From contig NZ_VIRV01000017.1 of assembly GCF_019754295.1 (NCBI RefSeq), positions 1 through 47,784 of the forward strand: a stretch of 47,784 bases of DNA, given 5' to 3'. This stretch comes from Sellimonas caecigallum. Its GTDB lineage: Bacteria; Bacillota; Clostridia; Lachnospirales; Lachnospiraceae. The number at the start of each line of letters is the position of its first letter. The stretch's first letter is position 1. Below are positions 1-9,400 of the stretch, in pieces. A program made the translations under genes and the position numbers. The notes under the pieces are model-generated. The model was not told where the DNA came from and made no database searches. It was given only the letters and a program-made list of their open reading frames with translations.

Positions 1-419
1 TAGAAAACAGTATATCGTGGTTGGTGTGAGTATTTGAGAAAAGAATGCTTGAATATTCAAACCAGCCACGGTAGCTGGAAGTGTAAAAATCGGAATGTAA
101 TAGGAAAACGTCCACTGAAAAGTGCTATTGCAGGAAGGAAGAAAGTCAGTAATAAAACATACAAAGAATGAGCCAGTAGTCGGCAGGAATAATCACCATA
201 GGGCATGTGATCCTGGTTAGGAGCTGAGCTGACACCCTGGTTATGGACAGGCGGGACGAGAGAAGTTAGGACTCGGCTCTTGAGGGCTGATGATCCTGGT
301 AGACACGGGAGGTTCGCTGCCGTAGATGGATGGGTATACACAAGGCCATGTAGAACGAAAACAAAGACGTTTTATTTCGTATACCCCAAAGCCACTATTT
401 TCGTACCAGATACAGAGAA
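1..419. other. Non-coding, structured-looking stretch at left edge (inside mobile element)
   Basis: No convincing gene is seen. The DNA is rich in pairing segments: AGCTGAG (222-228) can pair with CTCGGCT (272-278) around an inner CCTG/CAGG hairpin; TCCTGGTTAGGA (211-222) folds on itself; GGGTATAC (332-339) pairs perfectly with GTATACCC (379-386). The 10-mer TGATCCTGGT occurs twice (208-217 and 291-300). This could be the 3' part of a structured RNA such as a degenerate group II intron, an element-borne regulatory RNA, or an element end. I could not find a canonical group II domain 5. A stop-free stretch in frame 1 (4-168) lacks a start and is not called. Confidence 0.35.
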
Positions 420-827
420 ATGTCCATTCCTGTGGCTCCTTCTTCTGAGATATTTATTGATGATATATCGAAAAAATCCTTAATTTTCAAGGGAAAAAGA
501 CTTGACTTAATAGGGAGGTATGGTATATCAATATGGCTAGACATAAAGGAAATATGTCCTGTATGTAAACACGAAGACACTTATGTCATATGGAAAGGAA
601 TAGTTGACAATGTCTCCGTAGAAAATGAAATTTTTCTGTGTCATGAATGTGGTTTTTTCTGTCGTAAACGTGAAAACGAAGATATGGTTGAAGGAATTAC
701 ATTTGATTCAAGAAAAATCGTATTGAAAAGGCAAATAAATATAATCAGAAAAACACTAAAAAAGAATCGTAAGATTTTAGAGGGATTGTGTATTACAGAC
801 CATTTTCGTTATAAACCTAAAAAATAA
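420..827 (+). CDS. Small zinc-ribbon protein, paralogue 1 (start uncertain, possibly frameshifted)
   Basis: Function unknown. The protein has two Cys pairs, CPVC followed about 30 residues later by CHEC, the pattern of a zinc ribbon, then a Lys/Arg-rich helical tail. It is clearly paralogous to the next gene: both share a DTYVIWK stretch after the first Cys pair and end in a similar ILEGL...HF segment. The start is doubtful. ATG 420 has little ribosome site and gives about 40 residues with no match in the paralogue. A ribosome site (GGGAGG, 513-518) precedes ATG 533, which would give an N-terminus like the paralogue's if one G were removed around 549-551. This may be a frameshifted copy or a sequencing error. 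It is probably cargo of the mobile element. Confidence 0.5.
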   Translation: MSIPVAPSSEIFIDDISKKSLIFKGKRLDLIGRYGISIWLDIKEICPVCKHEDTYVIWKGIVDNVSVENEIFLCHECGFFCRKRENEDMVEGITFDSRKIVLKRQINIIRKTLKKNRKILEGLCITDHFRYKPKK

Positions 828-855
828 AAATGAAATTGGAAAGGGATAAAGAATT

Positions 856-1164
856 ATGAGAAAAGAAAAAAGAATCTGCCCTATATGTGGGCACAAGGAC
901 ACTTATGTTATATGGAAACAAATGTTTGAGAATAAACCATTGAAAAAAGAAAATTTCTGTTGTCATCATTGCGGTTACTTCCTCGAGATACGGGGAGGAG
1001 TATGGGAAGACGAAGAAACTAGTGTGGGGATTGCTATAAATCCACGGCTTGTTCCATTAAGACGTCAGTTTACAATGTTTAAACGGGCACTAAAGAAAAA
1101 ACCTGAAATTTTAGAAGGATTACGTATTTGGAACCATTTCCCATATACACCATTGAAAAAATAA
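856..1164 (+). CDS. Small zinc-ribbon protein, paralogue 2
   Basis: A 102-residue protein of unknown function. It begins a few residues before a CPIC pair, has a second pair CHHC around residue 35, and ends in a basic stretch (RRQ...KRALKKK). The two Cys pairs suggest a zinc ribbon that could bind nucleic acid, but that is inference. An AAGGGAT ribosome site precedes ATG 856. It lies 28 bases after its paralogue and was probably produced by tandem duplication. The low GC and AAA/ATA-rich codon use resemble the adjacent recombinase and differ from the chromosomal genes further right, consistent with mobile-element cargo. Confidence 0.6.
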   Translation: MRKEKRICPICGHKDTYVIWKQMFENKPLKKENFCCHHCGYFLEIRGGVWEDEETSVGIAINPRLVPLRRQFTMFKRALKKKPEILEGLRIWNHFPYTPLKK

Positions 1165-1266
1165 GTCGTTATATACGATATAGCGGACTGATTTCAGACT
1201 GTCTTTCTCCGCGCGGTTATTTCGCAAAATCTAAAGGCATCAACATTATTCATATGGAGGTGCGCG

Positions 1267-1563
1267 ATGCAGAAAGAAATTCTTAAAGACTCATCTTTAT
1301 TTCAGACTAAAGAAGATTATATAATTAATATGTCTCAGATAATGGAATGTGACGAGCCTTCTTCAAATAAAGATATGGTAAACGAATTATGTTTGGAGAG
1401 TCCTATGGAAGAAACAGAATATAAAAAATTTGAGACAGATTATAATGGTTTTAAGGTCATTGTAGAATTTCCGAATGAATCAAAATGCAAAGACAGTATT
1501 AATGGAGAGATAAAACAGCTAATGTCAAGTCTACTCCATGAACAGTTACTGAAAATTGTATAA
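1267..1563 (+). CDS. Small element protein preceding the recombinase
   Basis: A 98-residue acidic protein with a strong GGAGGTG ribosome site before ATG 1267. The N-terminal half looks disordered and acidic. The C-terminal half (about residues 60-98) holds a short strand (GFKVIVEFP) followed by a helix ending SLLHEQLLKI. Small proteins of this general layout often sit just before large serine recombinases in Firmicutes elements (compare TnpW-type proteins), but I cannot confirm family membership. Such a protein could act as a recombination directionality factor or accessory factor; that is inference from position only. A perfect terminator follows the stop codon. Confidence 0.55.
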   Translation: MQKEILKDSSLFQTKEDYIINMSQIMECDEPSSNKDMVNELCLESPMEETEYKKFETDYNGFKVIVEFPNESKCKDSINGEIKQLMSSLLHEQLLKIV

Positions 1564-1570
1564 TTGATTT

Positions 1571-1599
1571 GGGGTAAAATTAATTCTTTACCCCTTTTT
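1571..1599 (+). terminator. Terminator/attenuator between small gene and recombinase
   Basis: GGGGTAAA (1571-1578) pairs perfectly with TTTACCCC (1587-1594) around an 8-base loop and is followed by five T (1595-1599). The recombinase starts only 20 bases later, so recombinase transcripts starting upstream must read through this hairpin. Confidence 0.85.
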
Positions 1600-1619
1600 A
1601 CCAAAAGGAGAACTAAAAT

Positions 1620-3326
1620 ATGGAAAGTAAAATAAAAAGAGTACGAGTGTTACTTCGAGTAAGTTCAGACCAGCAGTTAGAAGCTGATGGTGATTTAGGA
1701 GTTCAAAGAAAAATTGTGTCGGAGTATATTGCAAAACATCAGGATTGGCAGTTGGATTCTAAGGAATATTTTGAAGGAAGTAACAGTGGATATAAAAATT
1801 CTGTAGCAGACAGAGATGTTTTACAAGAGGCTTTAAAAGATGCAGAGCATGGAGAATATGATATCCTAGCTGCTTACAAAGATGACCGATTGGGAAGAAG
1901 AGTTCTGGAGATACCAGGTTACATCTTATCTTTGAAACAAGCAGGAGTAGATGTGTATACAGTAAGTGACGGTCTACTATCACCAAAAGATATTAATGAT
2001 GTGAACGGAATTATTATGTTGACTATGCGCTACGGTATGGCACAAAAGAGTAGTTCTGATACTGGTATGAGGGTAAAAGATACTGCACAAAAATTGGTTC
2101 AGCAAGGCAAATTTATGGGGGGAAAGGCTCCTTATGGATATACTCTGGAATTTTCTGGTGAATACAGCAAACATCAAAGAGCATTGAAACATCTTGTAGT
2201 TGTTCCTGAGCAGGCAAATATAGTAAAATATATTTACAACTTATCTTTTTATAAAGAATTTGGGTCATACAAAATTGCAACTATCTTAAATTCAGATGAA
2301 AAGTATAGAAAAATGGCACCAAATGATGTTTGGAAAAGTGGAACAATTACCAGTATTTTAACAAATCCTATTTATGCCGGTTATACGGCGTATAAAAGGC
2401 GAGAACACATAGATGGTAAATATATTCGTCTGGAAAGTAAAAACTGGATTCTCGCGGAGAAACCCAATGATGCAATTACTATTATAGACAGGGAACTCTG
2501 GCAAAAGGTACAGAAAAAAAGAAAAGACCGAGGAGAAAAGTATAAGAAGAGTGCGAAAAATGAGAATGCGACTGTGATTTCACGTAATGACGGTATGCTT
2601 GCTTTGATAGACGTGGCTCATTGTGGTTATTGTGGGTGTAAGCTGACAAATGGAACAAAATATGATTATTGGACAATTAAAGCAACTGGTGAACGAAGAA
2701 CATCCAGAAAAGCAATTTATAGATGTCAGAATGTTTGGCAGGGAGTTCCTCATGAAAAAATGAAATTGATTCATGCAAGCAAAATCGAACCGATTGTATT
2801 TGAGGCTCTTGCAGAATACATTGGTAAGCTGCAAGAAAACAAAAACGTATTTGAAGAAATTCTGGATAATCAAAACAAGGAAAAAGAACAACAAAAAAAG
2901 ATATTACAACAGGAAAAAGCAGAGCTTAGTAAAATAAGAAGTAATATTGATGTACTAGAAGATAAGATTCCTCAGGCAATCACTGGCGAATATCCATTGT
3001 CTCTTGAAGAATTGGTACATATTATTGAAAAGCAAAAAAGAAAAGAACAAGAACAAACTGCACAGATAGCTGAATTAGAAAAAGAACTTCAAAACACTTC
3101 GGCATCTATTACCGATTGGGAAACACTGCGTACTAAGATTCCAACATGGCGAGAAGTCTTTTTAAAGGCGGATACACCCGATAAACGTGTACTAGTAAAT
3201 AAATTAATCGAACGGATTGATATTACTGAGAATCAGGTGATTATCCGGTTTAAAATTAACCTAGATGAATTTTTACCGCAACCCCGAATCACCAATAACG
3301 AATTGGTACAGAAATCAGGGATATGA
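1620..3326 (+). CDS. Large serine recombinase (site-specific integrase)
   Basis: A 568-residue large serine recombinase that would cut and join DNA at the ends of the mobile element. The N-terminal resolvase domain (about 1-150) has the catalytic serine in RVSSDQ (Ser15) and the DRLGRR arginine motif. A Recombinase domain follows (about 165-290), then a zinc-ribbon-like segment (HCGYCGCKL and a later YRCQN, about 335-390) and a long coiled coil (about 410-505). Length and order fit the family. An AAGGAG ribosome site precedes ATG 1620. The 3' end overlaps the reading frame of a truncated cortex-lytic gene, which places the element's right end within about 25 bases of the recombinase stop codon, a common arrangement. 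Confidence 0.93.
   Translation: MESKIKRVRVLLRVSSDQQLEADGDLGVQRKIVSEYIAKHQDWQLDSKEYFEGSNSGYKNSVADRDVLQEALKDAEHGEYDILAAYKDDRLGRRVLEIPGYILSLKQAGVDVYTVSDGLLSPKDINDVNGIIMLTMRYGMAQKSSSDTGMRVKDTAQKLVQQGKFMGGKAPYGYTLEFSGEYSKHQRALKHLVVVPEQANIVKYIYNLSFYKEFGSYKIATILNSDEKYRKMAPNDVWKSGTITSILTNPIYAGYTAYKRREHIDGKYIRLESKNWILAEKPNDAITIIDRELWQKVQKKRKDRGEKYKKSAKNENATVISRNDGMLALIDVAHCGYCGCKLTNGTKYDYWTIKATGERRTSRKAIYRCQNVWQGVPHEKMKLIHASKIEPIVFEALAEYIGKLQENKNVFEEILDNQNKEKEQQKKILQQEKAELSKIRSNIDVLEDKIPQAITGEYPLSLEELVHIIEKQKRKEQEQTAQIAELEKELQNTSASITDWETLRTKIPTWREVFLKADTPDKRVLVNKLIERIDITENQVIIRFKINLDEFLPQPRITNNELVQKSGI
3288..3312. other. Probable right attachment site (attR) of the element
   Basis: Around 3300-3306 the downstream frame becomes recognisable as the interior of a SpoIID/peptidoglycan-binding cortex-lytic protein (WYRNQGYDF, read from about 3303), while the recombinase frame ends at 3326. 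The crossover therefore lies roughly between 3288 and 3312. The core sequence cannot be fixed because the left junction is outside the window. Confidence 0.5.
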
Positions 3327-3891
3327 TTTTACAATCACATCTTCTACGGCATTTGACCACAAGTGGATTCCGCAGAGAAATGTATTCGACACCATTTCCG
3401 AAGTGGTTGATGAGCTGTTTGGTTCTTATCTTTCCAGGCCAAATGTCAGACAGCCGATTCTGACACAATACTGTGACGGAAAGCAGGTTAGCTGTCCGAA
3501 TTGGATGACACAATGGGGATCCAAATCTCTTGGAGATCAAGGATATTCTGCTATTGAGATTTTGCGCTACTATTATGGCAGTGATATGTATATCAACACT
3601 GCACAGGAAATCTCTGGAATACCGTCTTCCTGGCCAGGGTATACGCTGGAAATCGGATCTTCCGGGTCAAAGGTCAGACAGATGCAGGAACAGCTGAATG
3701 TGATTGCCGGTGCCTACCCTGCAATCCCGAAGGTCACAGTAGATGGGGTTTATGGACCGGCTACGGAAGCGAGCGTAAAAAAATTTCAGGAAGTATTTGG
3801 TCTTCCGGAAACAGGAGACGTGGACTACCGGACATGGTATAAGATATCTGAAATATATGTCGGCGTGTCAAGGATAGCGGAACTTGTCTAA
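3301..3891 (+). pseudogene. C-terminal part of a SleC-like spore cortex-lytic / peptidoglycan-binding protein, interrupted by the element
   Basis: The frame encodes about 196 residues that lack their own start. The first half matches the end of a SpoIID-like domain (GYDF.ITSSTAFD, later QYCDGK, QWGSKSLGDQG and ILRYYYGSD). The second half is a peptidoglycan-binding type 1 domain (LEIGSSGSKVRQMQEQL, then DGVYGPATEASVKKFQ). This order is that of SleC-type germination cortex-lytic enzymes of clostridia. The N-terminal half is missing because the recombinase element is inserted upstream. The open frame formally starts at ATG 3265 inside the recombinase gene, which is unlikely to be a true start. 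The frame is intact to its stop, so the disruption may be recent or reversible by excision. Confidence 0.8.
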
Positions 3892-3907
3892 AAAAGGAAA
3901 GAAAACG

Positions 3908-3936
3908 TTGTTCTGAAAAGAAAAATTTTTTATAAT
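3908..3936 (+). promoter_or_regulatory. Promoter for the transglutaminase-like gene
   Basis: TTGTTC (3908-3913), a 17-base spacer and a perfect TATAAT (3931-3936) lie 33 bases upstream of ATG 3969. Confidence 0.7.
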
Positions 3937-3968
3937 ATAAAATAGAAGAGCTATTTACGGAGATCAGC

Positions 3969-5180
3969 ATGAGAAAAAGAGAAAAAAATGTTCAAAAGAA
4001 AGCAGCCGTCATGACGTCTTTCGTTCTTCTTGCTGTTGTCCTGTCTGCAGCGGAAGGATGCGGCAAGATAGAGATGGCCTCGGAGGAAATGGCTGTGTCA
4101 TTAGAAGAAAAAGAAGTGTCAGTGCCAGTGGAAATCCGCGGTGTAGAGCTTGAAGTAAAATATTATTTCTCCAAATTGGATAAAAAAGAGAAGGATTGCT
4201 ATAAGGAGATATTAGAAGGTATCCAGAGCGGAAAAGAGGAGATACGTGTCTCGCTGACAGATGCAAAAAAGGTCAATGAGATCTTTGGACTAGTGCTGAA
4301 TGATTTCCCTGACATCTTCTGGTGCAGCGGCCAGGCTCAGACTACATCATACAAGAATGGCGAGGGCGGATATTCTCTTTTCGCTCCGGTTTATACGTAC
4401 AAAGGACAGGAGAAAGAGGCTATGGAACAAGAGATTCAAAGGGAGGCCGAAGCCTGTATCGCAAATTACCGTCCGGAGCAAGACAGTGAATACGAACGTA
4501 TCAAATACGTGTACGAATATCTGATTCGTTCTGTAGATTATGAGACTGGAGTCAAGGATAGCCAGAATATTTACAGTGCGCTTGTAGGCAAAAGATCCGT
4601 CTGTGCAGGATATGCAAGAGCGACTCAGTATCTGCTGGAAAAACTGGGTGTTTTCTGTACGTATGTGACGGGTAAGAGTGAGGGGCAGCCACACGCGTGG
4701 AATCTCGTACAGTGCGACGGAAAGTATTATTATGTGGATACCACATGGGGAGATCCGGTATTCCGGCAGGATGAGGGGATGCCAGAGATTTCCGAAGAAC
4801 AGAAAATTCAGTACGATTATCTTTGCTGTAGCGATGAAGAACTGTTCCGTACCCACAGTCTGGATGACAATGTGGAGATGCCGGCCTGTGTATCCCTTGA
4901 TGCCAACTATTACGTCAAAGCAGGAAAATATTATCAGAGGTATGATCAGGAACGCATCAAAAGACAGTTGAACCAGGACATCGCGGAGGGAAATGTTACC
5001 TCGGTATTCAAATTTTCGGATAAAAAATCTTATGAGGAAGCAAGAAAAAAGATCGTTGGGGAAGACATCAAAGAAGCGGCCGGAAACCTGGCAAAGCGTT
5101 ATGGACTCACAAGTGTAAGATATTCTTACCAGGAAGATCCTCGTCTTTACAAGGTCACAGTTTACTGGCAATATGGATAA
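3969..5180 (+). CDS. Secreted transglutaminase-like domain protein
   Basis: A 403-residue exported protein. The N-terminus is basic, followed by a hydrophobic segment (about 13-30) and a Cys (EGCGK) that is a weak lipobox, so it is either lipid-anchored or cleaved. The central part is a transglutaminase-like (papain-fold) domain with the expected triad: Cys212 in SVCAGYA, His242 in QPHAWN, and Asp257 in YYVDTTWGDP. In bacteria such domains act as peptidases or amidases on cell-surface substrates more often than as cross-linkers; the substrate here is unknown. It has its own promoter and stands alone between the interrupted cortex-lytic gene and carA. Confidence 0.8.
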   Translation: MRKREKNVQKKAAVMTSFVLLAVVLSAAEGCGKIEMASEEMAVSLEEKEVSVPVEIRGVELEVKYYFSKLDKKEKDCYKEILEGIQSGKEEIRVSLTDAKKVNEIFGLVLNDFPDIFWCSGQAQTTSYKNGEGGYSLFAPVYTYKGQEKEAMEQEIQREAEACIANYRPEQDSEYERIKYVYEYLIRSVDYETGVKDSQNIYSALVGKRSVCAGYARATQYLLEKLGVFCTYVTGKSEGQPHAWNLVQCDGKYYYVDTTWGDPVFRQDEGMPEISEEQKIQYDYLCCSDEELFRTHSLDDNVEMPACVSLDANYYVKAGKYYQRYDQERIKRQLNQDIAEGNVTSVFKFSDKKSYEEARKKIVGEDIKEAAGNLAKRYGLTSVRYSYQEDPRLYKVTVYWQYG

Positions 5181-5204
5181 AAAATCAAAAAATGGGCAAA
5201 AGCG

Positions 5205-5233
5205 TTGCAAAGTAAATTTATATGTGATAAAAT
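5205..5233 (+). promoter_or_regulatory. Promoter for carAB
   Basis: TTGCAA (5205-5210), 17-base spacer, TAAAAT (5228-5233). The leader that follows contains an imperfect hairpin with GGCGC pairing to GCGCC (about 5254-5292). It has no T-run and no recognisable PyrR-binding loop. Confidence 0.65.
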
Positions 5234-5329
5234 CTTTACAATTTGAGAACGAGGGCGCTCGAGTATCGGAAAAGACACTCTATGCGCCTTTCTCTATGTG
5301 CAAATATTACGAAGGGATAAGGTGGAGAT

Positions 5330-6400
5330 ATGAAAGCATTTCTGATTTTGGAAGACGGAACTGTATTTGAAGGTACGAGTATCGGATCGAAAAGAGAGAT
5401 GATCAGTGAGATCGTCTTTAACACATCAATGACAGGTTACCTGGAAGTACTGACCGATCCTTCTTATGCCGGGCAGGCGGTTGTGATGACTTATCCGTTG
5501 ATTGGCAATTACGGTATTACTCCGGACATGGAGTCAAAAAAGGCGTGGCCGGACGGATATATTGTGAGGGAACTTTCCCGTATGCCGAGCAATTTCCGGT
5601 GTGAGGGGACTATCCAGGATTTTCTTGAGAAGCAGGATATACCGGGAATCGCAGGTGTCGATACGAGAGCTCTCACGAAGATTCTCCGCGAAAAGGGGAC
5701 GATGAATGGGATGATCACGACGAACGAAGCGTTTGATCTTGAAGAGATCCTTCCGAAACTAAAAGCGTATGAAGTAGGAGATGTGGTATCCAAAGTGACA
5801 TGCAGTGAAAAGTATGTTCTTCCTGGAAAGGGCTACAAAGTGGCTCTTATGGATTACGGCGCCAAAAATAATATTGCAAAGTCTTTGAATCAAAGAGGAT
5901 GTGAGGTTACCGTCTATCCGGCACACACGAAAGCATCCGAAATTCTTGCCTCCAATCCGGACGGTATCATGTTGTCAAATGGACCTGGAGACCCGAAGAC
6001 ATGTGAGGATATTATCGCTGAAGTAAAGAAACTGTATGAAAGTGATGTCCCGATATTTGCTATCTGTCTTGGCCATCAGCTCATGGCTCTGGCAAACGGC
6101 GGGGAGACACACAAACTGAAGTACGGACACAGAGGTGGCAATCATCCGGTCAAGGATCTCAGGACGAATCGTGTTTACATTTCTTCCCAAAACCATGGAT
6201 ATGTTGTAGATGATCAGACACTGGACAAAAGTGTGGCTGTACCTGCATTTGTGAATGTCAATGACGGGACAAACGAAGGTCTTCAGTATACAGGAAAGAA
6301 TATTTTTACCGTGCAGTTCCATCCGGAAGCATGTCCGGGACCACAGGATTCGGGCTATCTTTTTGACCGGTTTATAGAAATGATGGGAGGTGCGAAATAA
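5330..6400 (+). CDS. carA: Carbamoyl phosphate synthase, small (glutaminase) subunit
   Basis: A 356-residue glutamine amidotransferase subunit that hydrolyses glutamine and feeds ammonia to CarB for carbamoyl phosphate synthesis (pyrimidine and arginine pathways, cytoplasm). The N-terminal CPSase_sm_chain domain (about 1-150) starts FLILEDGTVFEG. The C-terminal class I glutaminase has the nucleophile elbow ICLGHQL (Cys246) and the HPE motif near residue 333 (QFHPEACPG). Length is normal. The start has a GGTGGAG ribosome site. The stop codon shares one base with the carB start, so the two are translationally coupled. Confidence 0.97.
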   Translation: MKAFLILEDGTVFEGTSIGSKREMISEIVFNTSMTGYLEVLTDPSYAGQAVVMTYPLIGNYGITPDMESKKAWPDGYIVRELSRMPSNFRCEGTIQDFLEKQDIPGIAGVDTRALTKILREKGTMNGMITTNEAFDLEEILPKLKAYEVGDVVSKVTCSEKYVLPGKGYKVALMDYGAKNNIAKSLNQRGCEVTVYPAHTKASEILASNPDGIMLSNGPGDPKTCEDIIAEVKKLYESDVPIFAICLGHQLMALANGGETHKLKYGHRGGNHPVKDLRTNRVYISSQNHGYVVDDQTLDKSVAVPAFVNVNDGTNEGLQYTGKNIFTVQFHPEACPGPQDSGYLFDRFIEMMGGAK

Positions 6401-9400
6401 TGCCAAGAAATCAGGATATCAAAAAAGTACTTGTGATCGGATCTGGTCCGATCATCATAGGACAGGCGGCAGAGTTTGACTATGCAGGGACACAGGCATG
6501 TCGTTCGCTGAAGGAGGAGGGGATTGAAGTCGTACTTCTCAACTCGAACCCGGCTACCATCATGACGGATAAAGATATCGCCGATCGTGTCTATATCGAG
6601 CCGCTTACAGTTGAAGTGGTGGAAGAGCTCATCAAAAAAGAACAACCGGACAGCGTGCTCCCTACATTGGGCGGCCAGGCCGGGCTGAATCTTGCAATGG
6701 AGCTTGAAGAAGCAGGATTTTTGAAGGAACACAATGTCCGGCTGATCGGTACGACCGCGGAGACGATCAAAAAAGCGGAAGATCGTCTGGAATTCAAGGC
6801 TACCATGGAAAAGATCGGGGAACCGGTAGCAGCTTCCCTCGTCGTGGAAAATGTTCCTGATGGTGTAGCGTTCGCTGAGAAGATCGGCTATCCGGTTGTA
6901 CTGCGCCCAGCCTACACCCTTGGCGGAAGCGGCGGAGGAATTGCAGATAACAGGGAAGAACTGGTAGAGATCCTGGAAAACGGACTTCGTTTATCTCGAG
7001 TAGGTCAGGTCCTTGTGGAACGCTGCATTTCAGGATGGAAAGAAATCGAGTACGAAGTGATGCGAGACGGAAACGGAAACTGTATTACTGTATGTAATAT
7101 GGAAAATATCGACCCGGTAGGAGTACACACAGGGGACAGTATTGTCGTAGCTCCTTCCCAGACACTGGGAGATAAAGAATACCAGATGCTCCGTACATCC
7201 GCATTGAATATCATCAGTGAATTGAATATCACAGGAGGATGTAATGTACAGTATGCCCTTCATCCGGATACGTTTGAATACTGTGTGATCGAAGTTAATC
7301 CACGTGTCAGCCGGTCGTCAGCGCTTGCTTCCAAGGCTACCGGATATCCGATTGCCAAAGTGGCGGCAAAGATTGCTCTTGGGTATACGCTGGATGAGAT
7401 CAAAAATGCAATTACAGGAAAGACATATGCAAGCTTTGAGCCTATGCTCGATTACTGTGTTGTAAAGATTCCGCGTCTTCCGTTTGATAAATTTATCAGC
7501 GCTAAGAGGACGCTGACTACTCAGATGAAGGCTACAGGGGAAGTCATGAGTATCTGCAACAATTTTGAAGGAGCTTTGATGAAGGCGATCCGTTCTCTGG
7601 AACAGCATGTGGATAGTCTGATGTCCTACGATTTTTCTGACCTTTCTGATGAGGAACTTCTGGAAAGACTGCATGAGATGGACGACAGAAGGATCTGGAT
7701 GATCGCGGAGGCTCTCAGAAGAGGAGTTTCCTATGATGTATTGTATTCCATCACAAAGATTGATCGTTGGTTTATTGATAAACTGGCTATCCTGGTAGAG
7801 ATGGAAAAGGCTCTGAAAGAAGGTCCTCTTACGACGGAGCTTTTGAAAGAAGCAAAACGGATTGAATTTCCAGATAATGTGATCGCTGCTTTGACGGGAA
7901 AAACAGAGACTGAGATCCATGACATGAGAAAAGAAAATGGGATTGTCGCCGCATATAAAATGGTAGATACATGTGCAGCAGAATTCGCTGCGTCCACTCC
8001 TTATTACTATTCCGTATTTGGAAGCGAAAATGAAGTGGAGGAGACAAGAGACAGAAAGAAAGTCCTTGTGCTTGGATCCGGGCCGATCCGAATCGGACAA
8101 GGAATCGAATTTGACTTTTGCTCTGTTCACTGTACGTGGGCGTTTGAGAAAGAAGGATACGAGACGATCATCATCAACAATAACCCGGAGACGGTAAGTA
8201 CTGACTTTGACATTGCGGATAAGCTCTATTTTGAGCCGCTTACACCGGAAGATGTGGAAAGTATCGTAGACATCGAAAAGCCGGATGGAGCAGTCGTACA
8301 GTTTGGCGGACAGACGGCGATCAAGCTGACAGAAGCGCTCATGAAGATGGGTGTGCCGATCCTTGGTACATCTGCAGAAAATGTGGATGCGGCAGAGGAC
8401 AGGGAACTTTTTGATGAAATTCTCTCCAAATGCCGGATCCCTAGGCCGTCAGGCGGAACGGTATTCACTGCAGAAGAAGCAAAAAAGGTGGCTGCAGAGC
8501 TTGGTTATCCGGTGCTTGTAAGGCCATCCTATGTCCTTGGAGGACAGGGCATGCAAATCGCCATCAATGACCATGATATCGATGAATTCATCGGAATTAT
8601 CAACCGTATCACACAGGAACACCCAATTCTGGTAGACAAGTATCTGGTTGGAAAAGAAATCGAAGTAGATGCGGTATGCGACGGAGAAGATATTTTGATC
8701 CCAGGTATTATGGAACACATCGAGCGAGCGGGCATCCATTCCGGCGACAGTATTTCCGTCTACCCTGCCCAGAGTATCTCAGCGGTCACAAAACGGAAGA
8801 TCGAAGAGTACACAAAACGTCTGGCGAAAGCTCTCCATGTCATCGGCATGATCAATATTCAGTTCATCGTATGCGGGGAGGATGTCTATGTCATCGAAGT
8901 AAACCCACGTTCCAGCCGGACAGTGCCGTACATCAGTAAAGTGACTGGTATCCCGATCGTACCGCTGGCGGCAAAAGTTATTATCGGACATAAGATCCGC
9001 GAGCTTGGATATACACCTGGGCTTCAGAAAGAGGCAGACTACATTGCCATCAAGATGCCGGTATTCTCCTTTGAGAAGATCCGGGATGCCGATATCAGCC
9101 TTGGGCCGGAGATGAAATCCACGGGAGAGTGTTTAGGAATTGCAAAGACATTCAACGAAGCACTTTACAAAGCATTCCTCGGCGCAGGAATTCGCCTTCC
9201 GAAATATAAAAATATGATCATGACAGTAAGGGATGCAGACAAAGAAGAGGCAGTGGAAATCGGACGAAGATTTGAAGCTCTCGGATACCGCATTTTTGCA
9301 ACAGAAGGGACGGCTGCTGCTCTGAAAGAAAATGGTGTCAAAGCCATTGCGGTCAACAAGATTGAGCAGGAATCCCCGAACTTGATGGACCTGATCCTGG

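Noticed and set aside
4-171. Open stretch in frame 1 at the left edge (about 55 residues)
   Set aside because: No start, preceded by an in-frame stop at 1-3, no recognisable family.
57-341. 94-residue minus-strand frame in the left non-coding region
   Set aside because: No ribosome site, odd composition (Leu/Phe/Pro-rich), overlaps clear RNA-like pairing; likely a chance frame.
4347-5210. 287-residue minus-strand frame
   Set aside because: Lies entirely opposite the transglutaminase-like gene, which has motifs, promoter and signal peptide.
5234-5329. PyrR-type attenuator before carA
   Set aside because: There is a hairpin but no PyrR-binding loop consensus and no T-run terminator.
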